Virus record (IMG/VR): IMGVR_UViG_3300042691_016575
Span: 1 to 59,180 of that record
Direction: 5' to 3' (one strand)
DNA from: a virus
Length of the DNA stretch: 59,180 nt
Made by a program: the position numbers and the translations under genes. Below the pieces are notes generated by a model that searched no databases, was not told the origin of the DNA, and saw nothing but the letters and a program-made list of their open reading frames with translations. Positions 39,101 through 46,306 of this stretch are shown piece after piece. How positions within the stretch are numbered: position 1 is the stretch's first letter; every line of letters starts with the position of its first letter.

Positions 39101-40343
39101 AAGTGATGTTAATATAGAGTACTTTGCTAAAGGTTCTTTCCAAAAGAACAATTGGAAAGATGAATTAATAGTTCCTACAGTTACACCTAGATTTTATTTT
39201 GAAAGAGATGAAAACTTTGAAGAGGTAGAAGAATATGTTGGAGAAGACCCTTATGGAAATGATGTTTATTTATATAAAGTATCTCCATTTTTAGATATGT
39301 TTGATGGAGAAGATCTTGAACAAAAAAGAATGATATTAACTTTAAGCCCAATCTATGATGCTCGTAATGGTGCTAATAATGATTTTGTAAAAGTACCTAG
39401 AGTTATAGTAAACAAAAGAGGACAAAATGTAAATATTGTTACTGGTAAAACTATAAGCTCACAAGCAATGAGAGCTGTAAGAATGCGTGGGGATACATCT
39501 TTAACTGATGTATTTGGTTATCAAAAAGTGAGATACTCAAATGGTGTTCCTGTAACAACTTCTAAAGGTGATTTTGTATACAAGTTAGTTAACTTACTTG
39601 GAGATGGTAACTTAGTTTCTGAATATTATTTAGATGGAAGAAAATCAGTTCTTAATAATGGTACAGTGAAGGTTGAAAATGAAATTCCTGATTCAGACAT
39701 TATTGCTTTTTATGGTGGAGAAATTTCAGAGGAAGTTGTATCTTTACCATCAGAAGAAATTGTTGATGAAGAAATAGAAGTAGAAGTAGAAGTAGAAATA
39801 GAATACACTCCAGAAGAACAATTACAATTTAAGATAGATGATGTTACTAGAAGAATAGCTGAGTTAGAACAATTACAAGAAGGTCTTGCTGAGAGTAACT
39901 TAGAAACAATTATATTAAATAATCTACCTAAGATAACTCCTGTGTCTGCTAAAAAAGAAACTGGTGCTAAAGTAGGAACTAAATCAGACATCAGTCCTTC
40001 TTTATTAAGTGGTAATGGTGTGACTGTAGATCAAGCTGCTCATAATATTTGGGAAGATTATTTTACAGATACAGGAATTGATAGTCAAGACGTAAGAAAC
40101 ATTATTATTGATATATTATCTTCAGGAAGTAAAGCAAATTACCAATCTCAACTTGCTACATCTGGTGAAATGGCTAAATTAAAAGAAGAGTTGAGAGATT
40201 TGAAAACAGATCTTTCTGAATTACAAAAAGGTAAACCTAAAGTAAAAACACTTAAACCTATACCAGGACAACTAGATCTATTTGCAGAAGAGGACAACTC
40301 TTGGAAAGACGAAGATAATAATGATTCTTGTGTACCATTTTAA
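27141..40343 (+). CDS. Giant virion protein with RNA polymerase (DFDID) module and two zincin motifs
   Basis: 4400 residues. Hydrophobic/Gly-rich segments near residues 105-125 and 195-225 could contact membranes. A zincin motif H912-E-I-G-H916 sits in a helix, and a second, GYH1966-E-L-F-H1970, lies about 1050 residues further. Between them is a Glu/Pro-rich spacer region. The segment FLPDYMGKTVIVPSEITSQA followed by GSD3325-F-D3327-I-D3329-KLN is the double-psi beta-barrel catalytic motif of crAss-like virion RNA polymerases (phi14:2 gp66 type), where the aspartates bind Mg2+. GKRWVGIAAVNITGHALAQR downstream also fits. This enzyme is ejected with the DNA and transcribes early genes. The protein is about twice the 2180 residues known for phi14:2, consistent with a fusion of protease-like and polymerase modules. 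Maturation by cleavage is possible. Confidence 0.85.
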   Translation: MPDFDKDLNPFLLNTNKSLPILPNPSNAAPDNYEPVGGGSYGDLSGKGLDPIFGKSAKGPGLLPTVSASDLYQNRRYDIYSADIIDIENQSANAQSRATQAVNGTLKGLNLAATTIAGGFGMLYGAVKSPFTGRLADIWDNEVMQGLDKWNNEVDQNYLPNYYSNQEKNAKWYSTDNWFTANFLFDKLIKNSGFAVGAMVSGNIANGVLGALGASAGRGALALAGASEASQAFKIFTPLLRNTARAFSQAKNIEVAGILEKELSSIADVTARTSKIADLAKATNKIAGLSDYSRRTAIAAYSSAGEASFEALQTSNEYRSNLIEEYKKAYGEEPQGEALKNINEESDKVGKTSFLGNMALLTLTEFKQLPYLTGSSYSASKRAANNLAGKVEDVVLKDGKYVSAISEPVSVLGKTYKTAKRYGTYVFDPKEAGQEIGQYALQVGTNNYFEKSKQSNDASILTDGFLYGMFGEDEKGKEVGALVSKEGIEGGILGGITGGLMQAKSNIQQSKQIKTNTELFLNSINNAPTFKQAFQERLDSANRGIVLQQEQQDAVIQGDKLNAKDLDFDMLHNYLAPRIKYGRMDMVMDDFAELKTMGYSPEGLSSLADQGLANINDTVQSFQNRVNRLESTAKNIDELYASTNLRFSGEILKDENGNEFVDGNGFKIKKYSPLVIDKIVYAASKITDYDLRIPELSARLVRANVPVQEVVDDELSNDTSVSLAKVIYNIDQQKSERIDTELAKQELKDVVGLSKRRQQFINEYNDLIDNPQSYTSTGEKEEVTPEGKKTRTTTPINTDYFSKSRNRFKSDKRSYSEIINQYGEGEQSKYEVLQKIVESPYATVLEKQLASSFLNFTSRDSKIILGDRTLSTPGRSTRGKDANSALSRINYEDFASDYENTENMVLEHVLLHEIGHDLTTYALSDTNGQFFKELDPLFKFVQETFKNDPDKYAEAGLIKNGEYYAFKNIYEFATEALSNREFQRYLQTVPFKNTQTSTWETFVNSLKTFFRRLFGTNNENLLNETIAVITNNIDETYKAVKEKNIALQKEEQALLSTKNEVDRQQEKAELNSGEIATPIPSETTTSEAIVKEDESFLKTWKDFFISGTSESENAQNRANAPQHVKNSREFLNNIKNFKNSNRIGAILVTSNNEEALGLKGLTELQFGRPITAEDKINDVDLGFVAQVFVEHEKGKAYFVNKEGERLGEVGKQIDVNQAIFQAMPTTELYYTYTDPKTGQRVPRYRKGEKDLLASAAAGWRQERAKLFANNTSAHKVYNIDVSRGIAIINKINGKYERNQVGGILIPESKISSKAGLLQINTAGFISHKGRNVSFKEKGLVILQYEDVLEILNNSILGKEKANTMYQVIKALAIDIREKSISGKPLDIDVNYLTYLQNVLYLRKSGNTTPGSNQFFIDTNKRTISIGGVNYPIIDIENKEAEIVKQLTNTHHNINSKTIKDLTNKFYEYTGEKNAEGQLVARYWKNYQSYLLSSKLPDGKTSRSSDNTPLTTKVAAPTPSVPYSFSQKYATLNDFDLPIIKPAPVVQAAKAPVVPTEPGKIGEYTMDGTTTNTYQFSSGPVEFTGTVDADGNISVDLTVNDTITNAATSPDILATVDGVLQAIDKYNAEDSDEQRVVTFVGDKLIAALKEIQNTQQVEEAPAVEVIEEAPTVVEEIKEDDSRPYGFKKGDKVQYILEVYNQREEPFRSQNIKEGEIEVISEKTKSYRFKDNPDWYKLKGNIFKILKNYTKEEELKQQTPTAVEEAKPATAPVSDNKIKLDKIKSLEDKLSTMSAPASGEFKDYPADYFQYLNLIFRPDFKGNTSEQFDLYSLKGQIYPGELFDPSFNKVIDAVKNTNQYKGTIDILNKQTSLIENITPETKTNAIDITDTDLPDDNYMRVGVTAQEDVMSESDIQILKDFQAEKLSGIPVEVLEDLVDTFDGEKAFGVYVEGVAKFYKAGPRTVGYHELFHPIYQHFLTVDERTDLQEEFRNKPGQFTDRSSGKKIDYANATDQQIEERIADDFGEFKVGQLPARSLSELVRNFFRRIINFFKSINSNPSLAKDLFKAIDAGKYKAFTISEAQKKGPPTYSRIPGITETQAAEYAEDIFSRAANYIFGSNKEYIYDLQQITGAEIYNYIKQAYVAGNVYQQLGEERFNALFTQGKQLLRTIGVDFNEEDLVDINDENVTSVGYSQEAFTTDWKKTSPFAIKLVAATLPQVKPTNQQNNSSLKLPEREKSSVGGFKLVNFSRVFATLLDKVSNTTRIDKVIDKLVDLAGYDATYVRFFQRIGGSYSVDENGNLAKDINFSKFKTEDWRLFINFYQTFTKQKPNAVIQYVVGSEVYTAPANQFTITKQVEQDWFSQMRALAKTRSGFVIFNKDSKTYQVNTDSELWPNKLPKGPEEMIDFLKNLGITFNIDDYLKLKSNQRTEFNDSVGEIYNYLPQAKDIGTLDGKTLKVNKQIAKLAELQVKVTNPNQENTLMGVEGSKKQVYSDNNAPSFFENSFNESETLEELKIARPELNDVFSKNSIILKEGGFFFNDEGNRFKMIKVSYIDGKKVIETNKGTSTSKLTKGERFSQEINQNINGDYYILIPADGATEWMMNLGNSISYENVVGGRAWDEIFDTFKGYLNDDIALARDWKNRSSLKNIGTKAKELRFFKEILEDYAPKQLEELTIMIEDEATTDAEFDDYIAKNSKAIDDAVRKSIEDIVKDTKNILLKTGEVVSGIKDKNDSENMFVYTRLDSNFAMKSGINKFKMSETQFDNLLTFINANSFINNIELHKILFGDPYQFKIKDGILDEPKRVKSFLSPRRTTFNSSEFNEFLNDTNIVNGIELTPDDYGYHEHKDYASTVTLKDVELDTVRYEGVNEADAFSLISDVAYREVKNKNGQWSENAEAWHQWEMAFTRSELSKKGVYNYSSKALKLADEKALLEPQPEHVIDITKPIVSGSQYGENEIKLVLDKTSQMPLYYSAVAGTNLEKLYIKMFKERIDYAIFESGRKVGIEKAHSLYNQDGTFNDAEFAGDTKVLVPWSINGIQVETSYEGGGEQTRGSQPTKIVTLDMFDNGEETMEGAKEAFEAYNRALKDLDDNAYIELLSKFGVEDLGMGEFELLDPAIISKTLEHELFRRQLSNNAKNTILLDENGEFRMPFESSPAYKQIKDVVYSMVNKSLVSPKMNGGGYTQAAVTGWENAEKGRGIAIKDKNGYKEISRKEYEALPADQKKKVVLTSNKLHFPTKEDPYMEVLLPNWMKKSLKGKFSNDADLIKELNKPENQGILKGIAFRIPAQAMSSMAAIRVAGFLPDYMGKTVIVPSEITSQAGSDFDIDKLNMYLKSVYVDENGKLHAVDYKGSEKATKDFYGKVYDNTIKKSIEKIANSNEFRKELLDVLNAFEQTDVVVSKEQRIFYKLNEDIINEITSQADELETLPSEYITNQITALSQKTEKLDSKLLNEEMKDKYVKTMYKKALENRYFDAFEKLITLPGNYENLITPIGDAGLKDVSKELDVMRKDDETFIKNRMVNRNYLTNLRHAFLTGKRWVGIAAVNITGHALAQRMQLVMDIDSVKNKLSANDRNMLGDGVINLPHNKINGKTSLSGTKTADGLFQSISNRLSGYATAVVDISKDPFIMKIIKSDTAIGTFMFLERIGAGQNTIWFMNQPIISEYLDMLETKGSTFLYNPKNINQIRAKFGLSKAGTRGTEKESFDVNNLKSNIENYADNNNKMSTKQQNEEQGAILKEFLKYSKMAEFNFKFTQATNYDTTKFKNSDTFHKKTTKTTLARETNIFSSIDKLLDSSSIGNQKRLIDLAMKAVGSFIKLEQEQFINTTNKVLRSFEEQEFIKDDDFSKIASKAKASFLDFIVQTKSGLNTEILELTTGDNSITEQLAKAKLKYPGMRLLQDLVPEESKKVDGAQTIKLKVNVKEAYDENLYVEMMRELREVEPELYNNIVKVAILQGTYQSPVSINNIVPLEDYSKKIKPIIDTLVSDVNIEYFAKGSFQKNNWKDELIVPTVTPRFYFERDENFEEVEEYVGEDPYGNDVYLYKVSPFLDMFDGEDLEQKRMILTLSPIYDARNGANNDFVKVPRVIVNKRGQNVNIVTGKTISSQAMRAVRMRGDTSLTDVFGYQKVRYSNGVPVTTSKGDFVYKLVNLLGDGNLVSEYYLDGRKSVLNNGTVKVENEIPDSDIIAFYGGEISEEVVSLPSEEIVDEEIEVEVEVEIEYTPEEQLQFKIDDVTRRIAELEQLQEGLAESNLETIILNNLPKITPVSAKKETGAKVGTKSDISPSLLSGNGVTVDQAAHNIWEDYFTDTGIDSQDVRNIIIDILSSGSKANYQSQLATSGEMAKLKEELRDLKTDLSELQKGKPKVKTLKPIPGQLDLFAEEDNSWKDEDNNDSCVPF

Positions 40344-40353
40344 TAAATAAACT

Positions 40354-43300
40354 ATGGCAAATTGCAACGATAAGAAAAAGTTTAAAACATCAGAGGCCTC
40401 AACTAAATCTTGGTTGAGGACCAATGGTATTATTGATGAATTTCTTAAAATACTTGATTACAATAAATTTGTAAAAAGCAATAAAGAACTATCTGATGTT
40501 GCTACAGAGAAGTATGGAACTAAAGGTAAGTTGTTTTATGAAGAAGATGGTAAAGCTATCCCTAATAAGACAGCATTCAAACAGATAGATAATGCCAAAG
40601 GAATCTTTTATCAATTGAATGAAGGTCCTATACCATCTACTGCTTCTCCTAAAACAATAGCAATGGTTAATGATTTTCTTACACGTATTGGTGTAGATAC
40701 AGAGACCATAAAAAATGTTATTGTTGATGGTGTTAAACAAACTGCTGCTGGAGCTGCATTAGTTACACAAAAACTTATTCAAGTAGTAGAAGGTAAAGAA
40801 GCACAATCTCTTCCTGAAGAAGCTATGCACTTTGCTGTAGCTATTATTAAACAAACTAATCCAGCTCTATACAAAAAGTTAATGAGTGAGATTAATAATT
40901 ATGCCATTCTTAATGAGGTGTTTGCTACATATGGTCAGAACCCTATTTATCAAACTAAAGATGGAAAACCTGATGTAATAATGCTTAAAGAAGAAGCTAT
41001 TGCAAAAGTGTTAGCAGAAACAATTATTAAGAACAATGAAGGGTCATTAGAGAAACCAGAGAACATTGCTAAGATACAAGACTTATGGGATAAGATTGTT
41101 AACTTTCTAAAAAACATATTTACTAAATCAGGTTTTGACCAGTTGTCTATGGATATTATGACTGGTAAAATAATTGGTACAGCAGAAGATATTAGAGAAG
41201 AAGAAGGTAAAACTTTTCTTCAACTAGATCCTCAAGAAGCAATTATTAATAGAATTAGTGAAGTATCAAAAAGTATAGAAAAACCTACTGAAGGTGGGTA
41301 TAAAATTAATGGTAAAGTAATTCCTAGAGTTTCTGATTTAATTTCAGATTGGTATGAAAGAACATTTAAAAATGGTGATATAAATAAAACAGAATATCAA
41401 CAATCAGTTTTTGATTTAAAAGCTGAAAAAGGAACAGCAGGACATGCTGATCTTGAATATGCATTTTCTTTATTTGTAGATGAGGATGGATTATTAAGAG
41501 ATACTCCATTAGATGATGTTGGATATGTATCTAGAATCAATCCTAACAACAGAGATATGTATGAAAAGCTTAGAGACAATTTGAAAGATCGTCTTAAGTC
41601 TTTTCCAACAAATACAAAATTTATGTCTGAGGTTACAATTTATAATCCTAAAGCAAATCGTGCTGGTACTGTAGATTTTTTAGCTATTACAAAAACAGGA
41701 GATGTAAATATTCTTGACTGGAAATTTATGGATCTTGATGTTGATAAATATACTGATATTCCTTGGTATAAAAATACTGCTTGGAATATGCAAATGGATC
41801 AATATAGAGCCATTTTACAGAATGCTTATGGTGTAAAAGGAGAGAAGTTCAAACAAACTAGAATGATTCCTATAAAAGCTTTATATTCAAAAGGTAATGC
41901 AAAAGAAAATATTCTTCCAGAACTTCTTAATATAAAAATTGGAGATGTTAATGTTAAAAACATTAAAGAAGATTACTTACTTCCTGTTCCAATTAAAAAT
42001 GAGAAAACTGGCAAAAGAAAAATAGATGAGTTATTAAAAGACCTTAATAAACTATATACCAAACTTTCTGATAAAAAAGTTCCTGAGTCTGAAAAACTAA
42101 ACAAAGATGAATTACTAAATTCATTATTCTATTCTATAAGACAATTACAGGTTAAAGAAAATATTCAACCTTTAGTTAGACAAGCTCAATTGTTAAACAA
42201 AAGTATTGATAAACTTATAGAAAGATACAACGAAAAGTTTTTTGAGCAAGATGCTAAATCATTTAGTGATAAAGAAGTTAATGACTTTGCTAAAGAAATT
42301 ACAGATGCACAATATGCAATTGGAATTTATACAGATTTATATTCTGAACTAAAAGGACTTTTAGGAGATAGTAAAGAAGATGAAGAACTTAAAAAAGAAT
42401 TAAGTAGTACATCTGAAAATGCAAAAAACTTAGAAGATGATCTAGAAGCAATACTAGAAGAATATACAGAAAAGATAATTGCTAAAAGAGAAGATATAGA
42501 TAATTTTCTTGCTCCAGAAAAAATAATTAAAGGAGTAACTAAATTATTTGCTTCTACAGCTACTCTACAAAGTAAAGCTATTCAATTTTTATATAAAAAA
42601 GCTAACAGAGCATTTGCATATTCTTCAATGGATACTTTAAACGAGAGTAAAAAACTTGAAGAATTAAAAAATAAATTTGAAAACTGGGCTAAAGGAAAGG
42701 GATTATCATATAATAACTATTTTAATATTCTTAAGAAAAAAGATTCAAATGAACTTATAGATGAATATAATCCTGATTTCTATAGTGACTTAAAAACTAA
42801 AACTAAAAAAGAGTTAGAAAGTTTTCCAGATGATAGAGATAGTTCTTGGATAAGAGATAATATTGACGTAGCTGCTTATAATGAACACTTAAAAGAAAAG
42901 CTTCAAGAAGAAATAGAAAGAATTAAAAATAAACCAAGACTTTTAACATCTCAAGAAGCTGAAGACTTAGCAAATGGTAAACTTCCTAATGAAGTAATGA
43001 TAGAGATATATAAAGCTAAGAATTTATATAACACTTCAACTGCTACTTCATCTGGATGGTTTATATATAATGAAACTAAAAAGTTTCCTAATAAAGATAA
43101 GTGGACATCTAAAGAATGGATAGAGCTAAATAAACCAGAAAATGCTCCTGCTAAAGATTTCTATAATTATATTATAGAAAAGAATAATGAGTATGCAGAT
43201 CTTGGATACATTAATAAAAGATTTGCTAGAACTTTTCTACCTTTTATTAGAAAGAACTTAGTAGAAAAGCTAATCACTGGAGGACAAGTTAAACTTGGGC

Positions 43301-45243
43301 AACAATTCTTTACAGATATATCTGTAGATGAAGGTGATATAGGATATGGACAGATAGATCCTGATACAGGAAAGGTTGTAAATAAAATACCTAAGTATTT
43401 TACTAGAGAGCTAGACCAAGAAGTGTCTACAGATTTATTTAGAACCATGGCTTTTTATAATGAAGCTGCACTTAGATATAAATATTTAAGTGAGATAGAA
43501 GATCAAGTAATAGCTATTGTTAATGTTGAAAAGAACAAGACATCTATTTCTACATCTTTGTTTGGAAGAACAGAATATATTGATGGTGTGTTACAGTACA
43601 CTGAAACTAAAGGAGACAACGCTAAGCTTGTAGAAGATATGATGAAAGCAATTATCTATGGACAAAAGTTTGTAGATAATCAAGCATTTGATCAACTCTT
43701 ATTCAAAATGGGAACTTGGGGTGAAACATTAAATAAAAAACTTGGTGTAGATATATTTCCTAAAGATATATCTGAAAGACAATTAAGTGTTAATAAATTC
43801 ATTAACCAAATGAATAACACTTTTCAAATTACAACATTAGGATTAAATGTTCTTTCTGCTACTTCCAACTTCTTTGGAGGTAATGCACAGTCATTAATTA
43901 ACTCTGGTAAGTATTTTACTAAGAAAGATTATCTAGCTGCTGAGTTACTAACATTTACAAAAAAACTTGGTGGAACAGATCAAAAAAAACTTATTGGTGC
44001 ATTAGAATATTTTCTTCCTTTAACAGATAACTACAATAGAGAGATAGCTAAAAAGCTTTCTTTGAATACAATGACACAAGAAAGTCTTCAAGACTTTTTA
44101 ATGATATTAATGAGGGAAACTGATTTAAATGTACAAACAACAAACTTCTTTGCTTTTCTTAAAAATTCAATTGTACAAGATGGTGAAGTAATTAATGCTA
44201 GAGAATATCTCAGAACTCTTCCTGAGTATCAAGAAAAATATAAAGGATCTGTAGCAGATAGAAAGGCTTATGAAGAAAGATTTGATGAAGAAGTTAAAAG
44301 ACTTATTGAAGAAAAAGGAGTGTTAAAACTTGGAGAGGTTATTGATAATAAGTTTGTAATACCTGGTGTAGATCAAAAGTCTAATTCTGTTGTAGAACTT
44401 AGAAGAAAAGTACAACAAGTATCTAAAGATGCACTAGGTAATCTATCTGAAGATGATGTTAGAATGATTAACATGAGTGTATATGGAAAATCATTCATGG
44501 TATTTAAAAACTGGATACCTAGACTTGTAGATGTACGTATGGGTGGTTTGAAATTTAATTCTGCTTCTGATGCATATGAATGGGGAAGAACTAGAATGGT
44601 GATGAAAGTTCTAACAGATGAATTTAGTCTTACTAATCCTGTTTCAGGATTAGGTAAATTATATAACTCACTAACTGGTAATGAAAAAGGAGTAGAGTAT
44701 ATGATAAAAATGTTTGAAAAGAAAAAAAATGAGTATGAGTCTGAAACAGGTAAAACACTTGAAATGACTGAAGCTGAATTTATAGATCTTGCAAGACAAA
44801 ATATTAAATCTCAAATGGTTGATGCTATATTCTTAGCATCAGTATTTATGTTAATAGCTTTACTTAAAGCTAATGAACCAGATGATGATGAAGATCCCCT
44901 TGTTAAAAATAGATATAAATTTTACATGAAAGCTACTGATAAGTTTAAAGGAGAGCTTATGTACTTTTATGATCCTACAAGTGGAATAGATCTTATATCA
45001 CAAGGAGTGTTTCCATCTGCTGCATTAATAACTAACTTTGGTAAACTAATAAGCAATTTTAGAAAAGAAATGTGGGCATTAGGTACAGGAGATGAAGAAC
45101 TTGCTGATAAAACATATGTGATTAAATACCTTATGAAATCTTTTCCTTTCTCTAATCAAATGACAGGGCTTCTTCCAATGTTTTATCCAGCACTTGCAAA
45201 AGATTTAGGCATTAAAGTTCAATCAAATTATGGTATTAGATAG
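40354..45243 (+). CDS. Virion cargo protein with PD-(D/E)XK nuclease domain
   Basis: 1629 residues. A Cas4/RecB-like PD-(D/E)XK nuclease core is visible: H364 (GTAGHADLEY), E426 (KFMSEVTIYN), D441 (AGTVDFLAI), D455-x-K457 (NILDWKFMD) and Q480-M-D-Q-Y484 (the QxxxY motif). The N-terminal 300 residues are helical. Residues about 600-900 are acidic/basic coiled-coil-like. The C-terminal part has one hydrophobic segment (DAIFLASVFMLIALLKA) and an acidic loop. The gene follows the polymerase gene by 10 bases and is probably co-packaged. Possible roles are host DNA degradation or processing of the incoming genome. The nuclease domain call is confident; the role is inference. Confidence 0.8.
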   Translation: MANCNDKKKFKTSEASTKSWLRTNGIIDEFLKILDYNKFVKSNKELSDVATEKYGTKGKLFYEEDGKAIPNKTAFKQIDNAKGIFYQLNEGPIPSTASPKTIAMVNDFLTRIGVDTETIKNVIVDGVKQTAAGAALVTQKLIQVVEGKEAQSLPEEAMHFAVAIIKQTNPALYKKLMSEINNYAILNEVFATYGQNPIYQTKDGKPDVIMLKEEAIAKVLAETIIKNNEGSLEKPENIAKIQDLWDKIVNFLKNIFTKSGFDQLSMDIMTGKIIGTAEDIREEEGKTFLQLDPQEAIINRISEVSKSIEKPTEGGYKINGKVIPRVSDLISDWYERTFKNGDINKTEYQQSVFDLKAEKGTAGHADLEYAFSLFVDEDGLLRDTPLDDVGYVSRINPNNRDMYEKLRDNLKDRLKSFPTNTKFMSEVTIYNPKANRAGTVDFLAITKTGDVNILDWKFMDLDVDKYTDIPWYKNTAWNMQMDQYRAILQNAYGVKGEKFKQTRMIPIKALYSKGNAKENILPELLNIKIGDVNVKNIKEDYLLPVPIKNEKTGKRKIDELLKDLNKLYTKLSDKKVPESEKLNKDELLNSLFYSIRQLQVKENIQPLVRQAQLLNKSIDKLIERYNEKFFEQDAKSFSDKEVNDFAKEITDAQYAIGIYTDLYSELKGLLGDSKEDEELKKELSSTSENAKNLEDDLEAILEEYTEKIIAKREDIDNFLAPEKIIKGVTKLFASTATLQSKAIQFLYKKANRAFAYSSMDTLNESKKLEELKNKFENWAKGKGLSYNNYFNILKKKDSNELIDEYNPDFYSDLKTKTKKELESFPDDRDSSWIRDNIDVAAYNEHLKEKLQEEIERIKNKPRLLTSQEAEDLANGKLPNEVMIEIYKAKNLYNTSTATSSGWFIYNETKKFPNKDKWTSKEWIELNKPENAPAKDFYNYIIEKNNEYADLGYINKRFARTFLPFIRKNLVEKLITGGQVKLGQQFFTDISVDEGDIGYGQIDPDTGKVVNKIPKYFTRELDQEVSTDLFRTMAFYNEAALRYKYLSEIEDQVIAIVNVEKNKTSISTSLFGRTEYIDGVLQYTETKGDNAKLVEDMMKAIIYGQKFVDNQAFDQLLFKMGTWGETLNKKLGVDIFPKDISERQLSVNKFINQMNNTFQITTLGLNVLSATSNFFGGNAQSLINSGKYFTKKDYLAAELLTFTKKLGGTDQKKLIGALEYFLPLTDNYNREIAKKLSLNTMTQESLQDFLMILMRETDLNVQTTNFFAFLKNSIVQDGEVINAREYLRTLPEYQEKYKGSVADRKAYEERFDEEVKRLIEEKGVLKLGEVIDNKFVIPGVDQKSNSVVELRRKVQQVSKDALGNLSEDDVRMINMSVYGKSFMVFKNWIPRLVDVRMGGLKFNSASDAYEWGRTRMVMKVLTDEFSLTNPVSGLGKLYNSLTGNEKGVEYMIKMFEKKKNEYESETGKTLEMTEAEFIDLARQNIKSQMVDAIFLASVFMLIALLKANEPDDDEDPLVKNRYKFYMKATDKFKGELMYFYDPTSGIDLISQGVFPSAALITNFGKLISNFRKEMWALGTGDEELADKTYVIKYLMKSFPFSNQMTGLLPMFYPALAKDLGIKVQSNYGIR

Positions 45244-45367
45244 TACACAAAGATAAAATAATCTTATGCTATATTATCCCTTTCATCTTTTATTATTACT
45301 ATGTAATTCTTAATTATATTGTATATTTTTGTGTAAAACAAATTTTAATTAAAAACTTTAATACAAA
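45244..45367 (+). promoter_or_regulatory. 124-base gap with weak promoter element before the lysis genes
   Basis: No gene or strong terminator is visible. A short AAGAT/ATCTT hairpin lies just after the nuclease stop. TATTTTTG at 45324-45331 matches TAnnTTTG, 37 bases before the ATG at 45368, without a well-spaced TTG. This is the natural place for separate transcription of the lysis and tail-fibre genes. Confidence 0.35.
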
Positions 45368-45877
45368 ATGTCTATAACAGGTCAATGGCTAGCAGAAAAT
45401 TTTATGATTCTATCTACAATAGGATCAATTTTAACAGGAATTGTAGGATGGATTTTAGGGGGTAAACAAGCAAAAGCACAAGAATTAAAAAAAGGAGACG
45501 TAGAAATTGAATCAGCAGAAGTTGATTACGCAGCTAAAGTTAGAGAGTTGTATGACAATCTAAATGCTAAATTAGTTCAGGAAAATGAAAATCTAAAATC
45601 TGATAAAGATGCTATTGTAGCAGAGTTCAAATCTGAAAAGGAATACTTTAGAGCACAAGTAGATGCTTTGCGTATACAATTATCTGAAATGCAAGGACAA
45701 TTTAATATAATTCAACTCGCGTATGCAAAGGAGGTAGAACAGTCGCAAAACTGGGAAAAGCTACATAGAGAACTTACAGACAAATATAATATGTTGGCTA
45801 AAGACCACGAAGACTTAAAAAGTTTATATAGTAAATTAAAAGATGATTTTGATAAACATAAAAAATCAGCAAAATAA
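45368..45877 (+). CDS. Small membrane protein with coiled coil, holin or tail-associated candidate
   Basis: 169 residues. One hydrophobic segment near residues 10-32 (FMILSTIGSILTGIVGWILG) is followed by a Lys/Glu-rich coiled coil to the C-terminus (for example ELYDNLNAKLVQENENLKS). The arrangement, a short N-terminus, one membrane span and a long soluble helix, is that of many phage membrane proteins encoded just before endolysins. A class III-type holin or membrane anchor is possible, but no holin family signature is recognised. Its stop immediately precedes the endolysin ATG with no gap, indicating coupled translation. Confidence 0.55.
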   Translation: MSITGQWLAENFMILSTIGSILTGIVGWILGGKQAKAQELKKGDVEIESAEVDYAAKVRELYDNLNAKLVQENENLKSDKDAIVAEFKSEKEYFRAQVDALRIQLSEMQGQFNIIQLAYAKEVEQSQNWEKLHRELTDKYNMLAKDHEDLKSLYSKLKDDFDKHKKSAK

Positions 45878-46306
45878 ATGGTAACAAGTAAGCAATGTTT
45901 TGATAAATGGGGAGACCCATTAACTACTCACGATGAGGGAACCTATATGGTTATGTGGGATGTTCCAAGTAATTTGGAGATTGGTGTAATACCTAAAAAA
46001 CTTTATTGTAATAAAGCAATGGTGGGTCCATTAACTAAAGCATTTACAAGTCTTATTAAAACTGGGTTTGTTAGAGAATTAAAAACTTGGGATGGTTGTT
46101 TTAATATAAGAAAGAAAAGAGGTCTTACAAGTCATTCATTACATTCTTGGGGAATAGCTATTGATGTAAATGCATTTGAGAATGGATTAAATCAAACTCC
46201 TAAATTATCAGCAGGATTTGTTAAATGTTTTACTGATGCTGGTTTTGACTGGGGTGGAACTTGGGCTCGAAAAGATGGTATGCATTTTCAATTAAGCAAA
46301 ATATGA
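45878..46306 (+). CDS. Peptidase M15 (VanY/D-Ala-D-Ala carboxypeptidase-like) endolysin
   Basis: 142 residues. The zinc-site pattern of M15_4 peptidases is present: SLH89SWGIAID96 (SxHxxGxAxD), with DGMH136F near the C-terminus providing the third ligand. WDGCFNIR is also typical. Proteins of this size and type cut peptide cross-links in peptidoglycan and serve as endolysins in many phages. There is no signal peptide, so export needs a holin. The gene is joined to the spanin-like gene by an ATGA overlap, completing a lysis cassette. Confidence 0.88.
   Translation: MVTSKQCFDKWGDPLTTHDEGTYMVMWDVPSNLEIGVIPKKLYCNKAMVGPLTKAFTSLIKTGFVRELKTWDGCFNIRKKRGLTSHSLHSWGIAIDVNAFENGLNQTPKLSAGFVKCFTDAGFDWGGTWARKDGMHFQLSKI

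Noticed and set aside
40801-40851. Possible zinc-protease motif in the 1629-residue protein (LPEEAMHFAV)
   Set aside because: The order is E-E-x-x-H, not H-E-x-x-H, so the usual zinc-binding pattern is missing.
45244-45367. tRNA gene or origin in the largest later gaps (45244-45367, 56427-56473, 56714-56797)
   Set aside because: No cloverleaf, no CCA end and no iterated repeats are visible.
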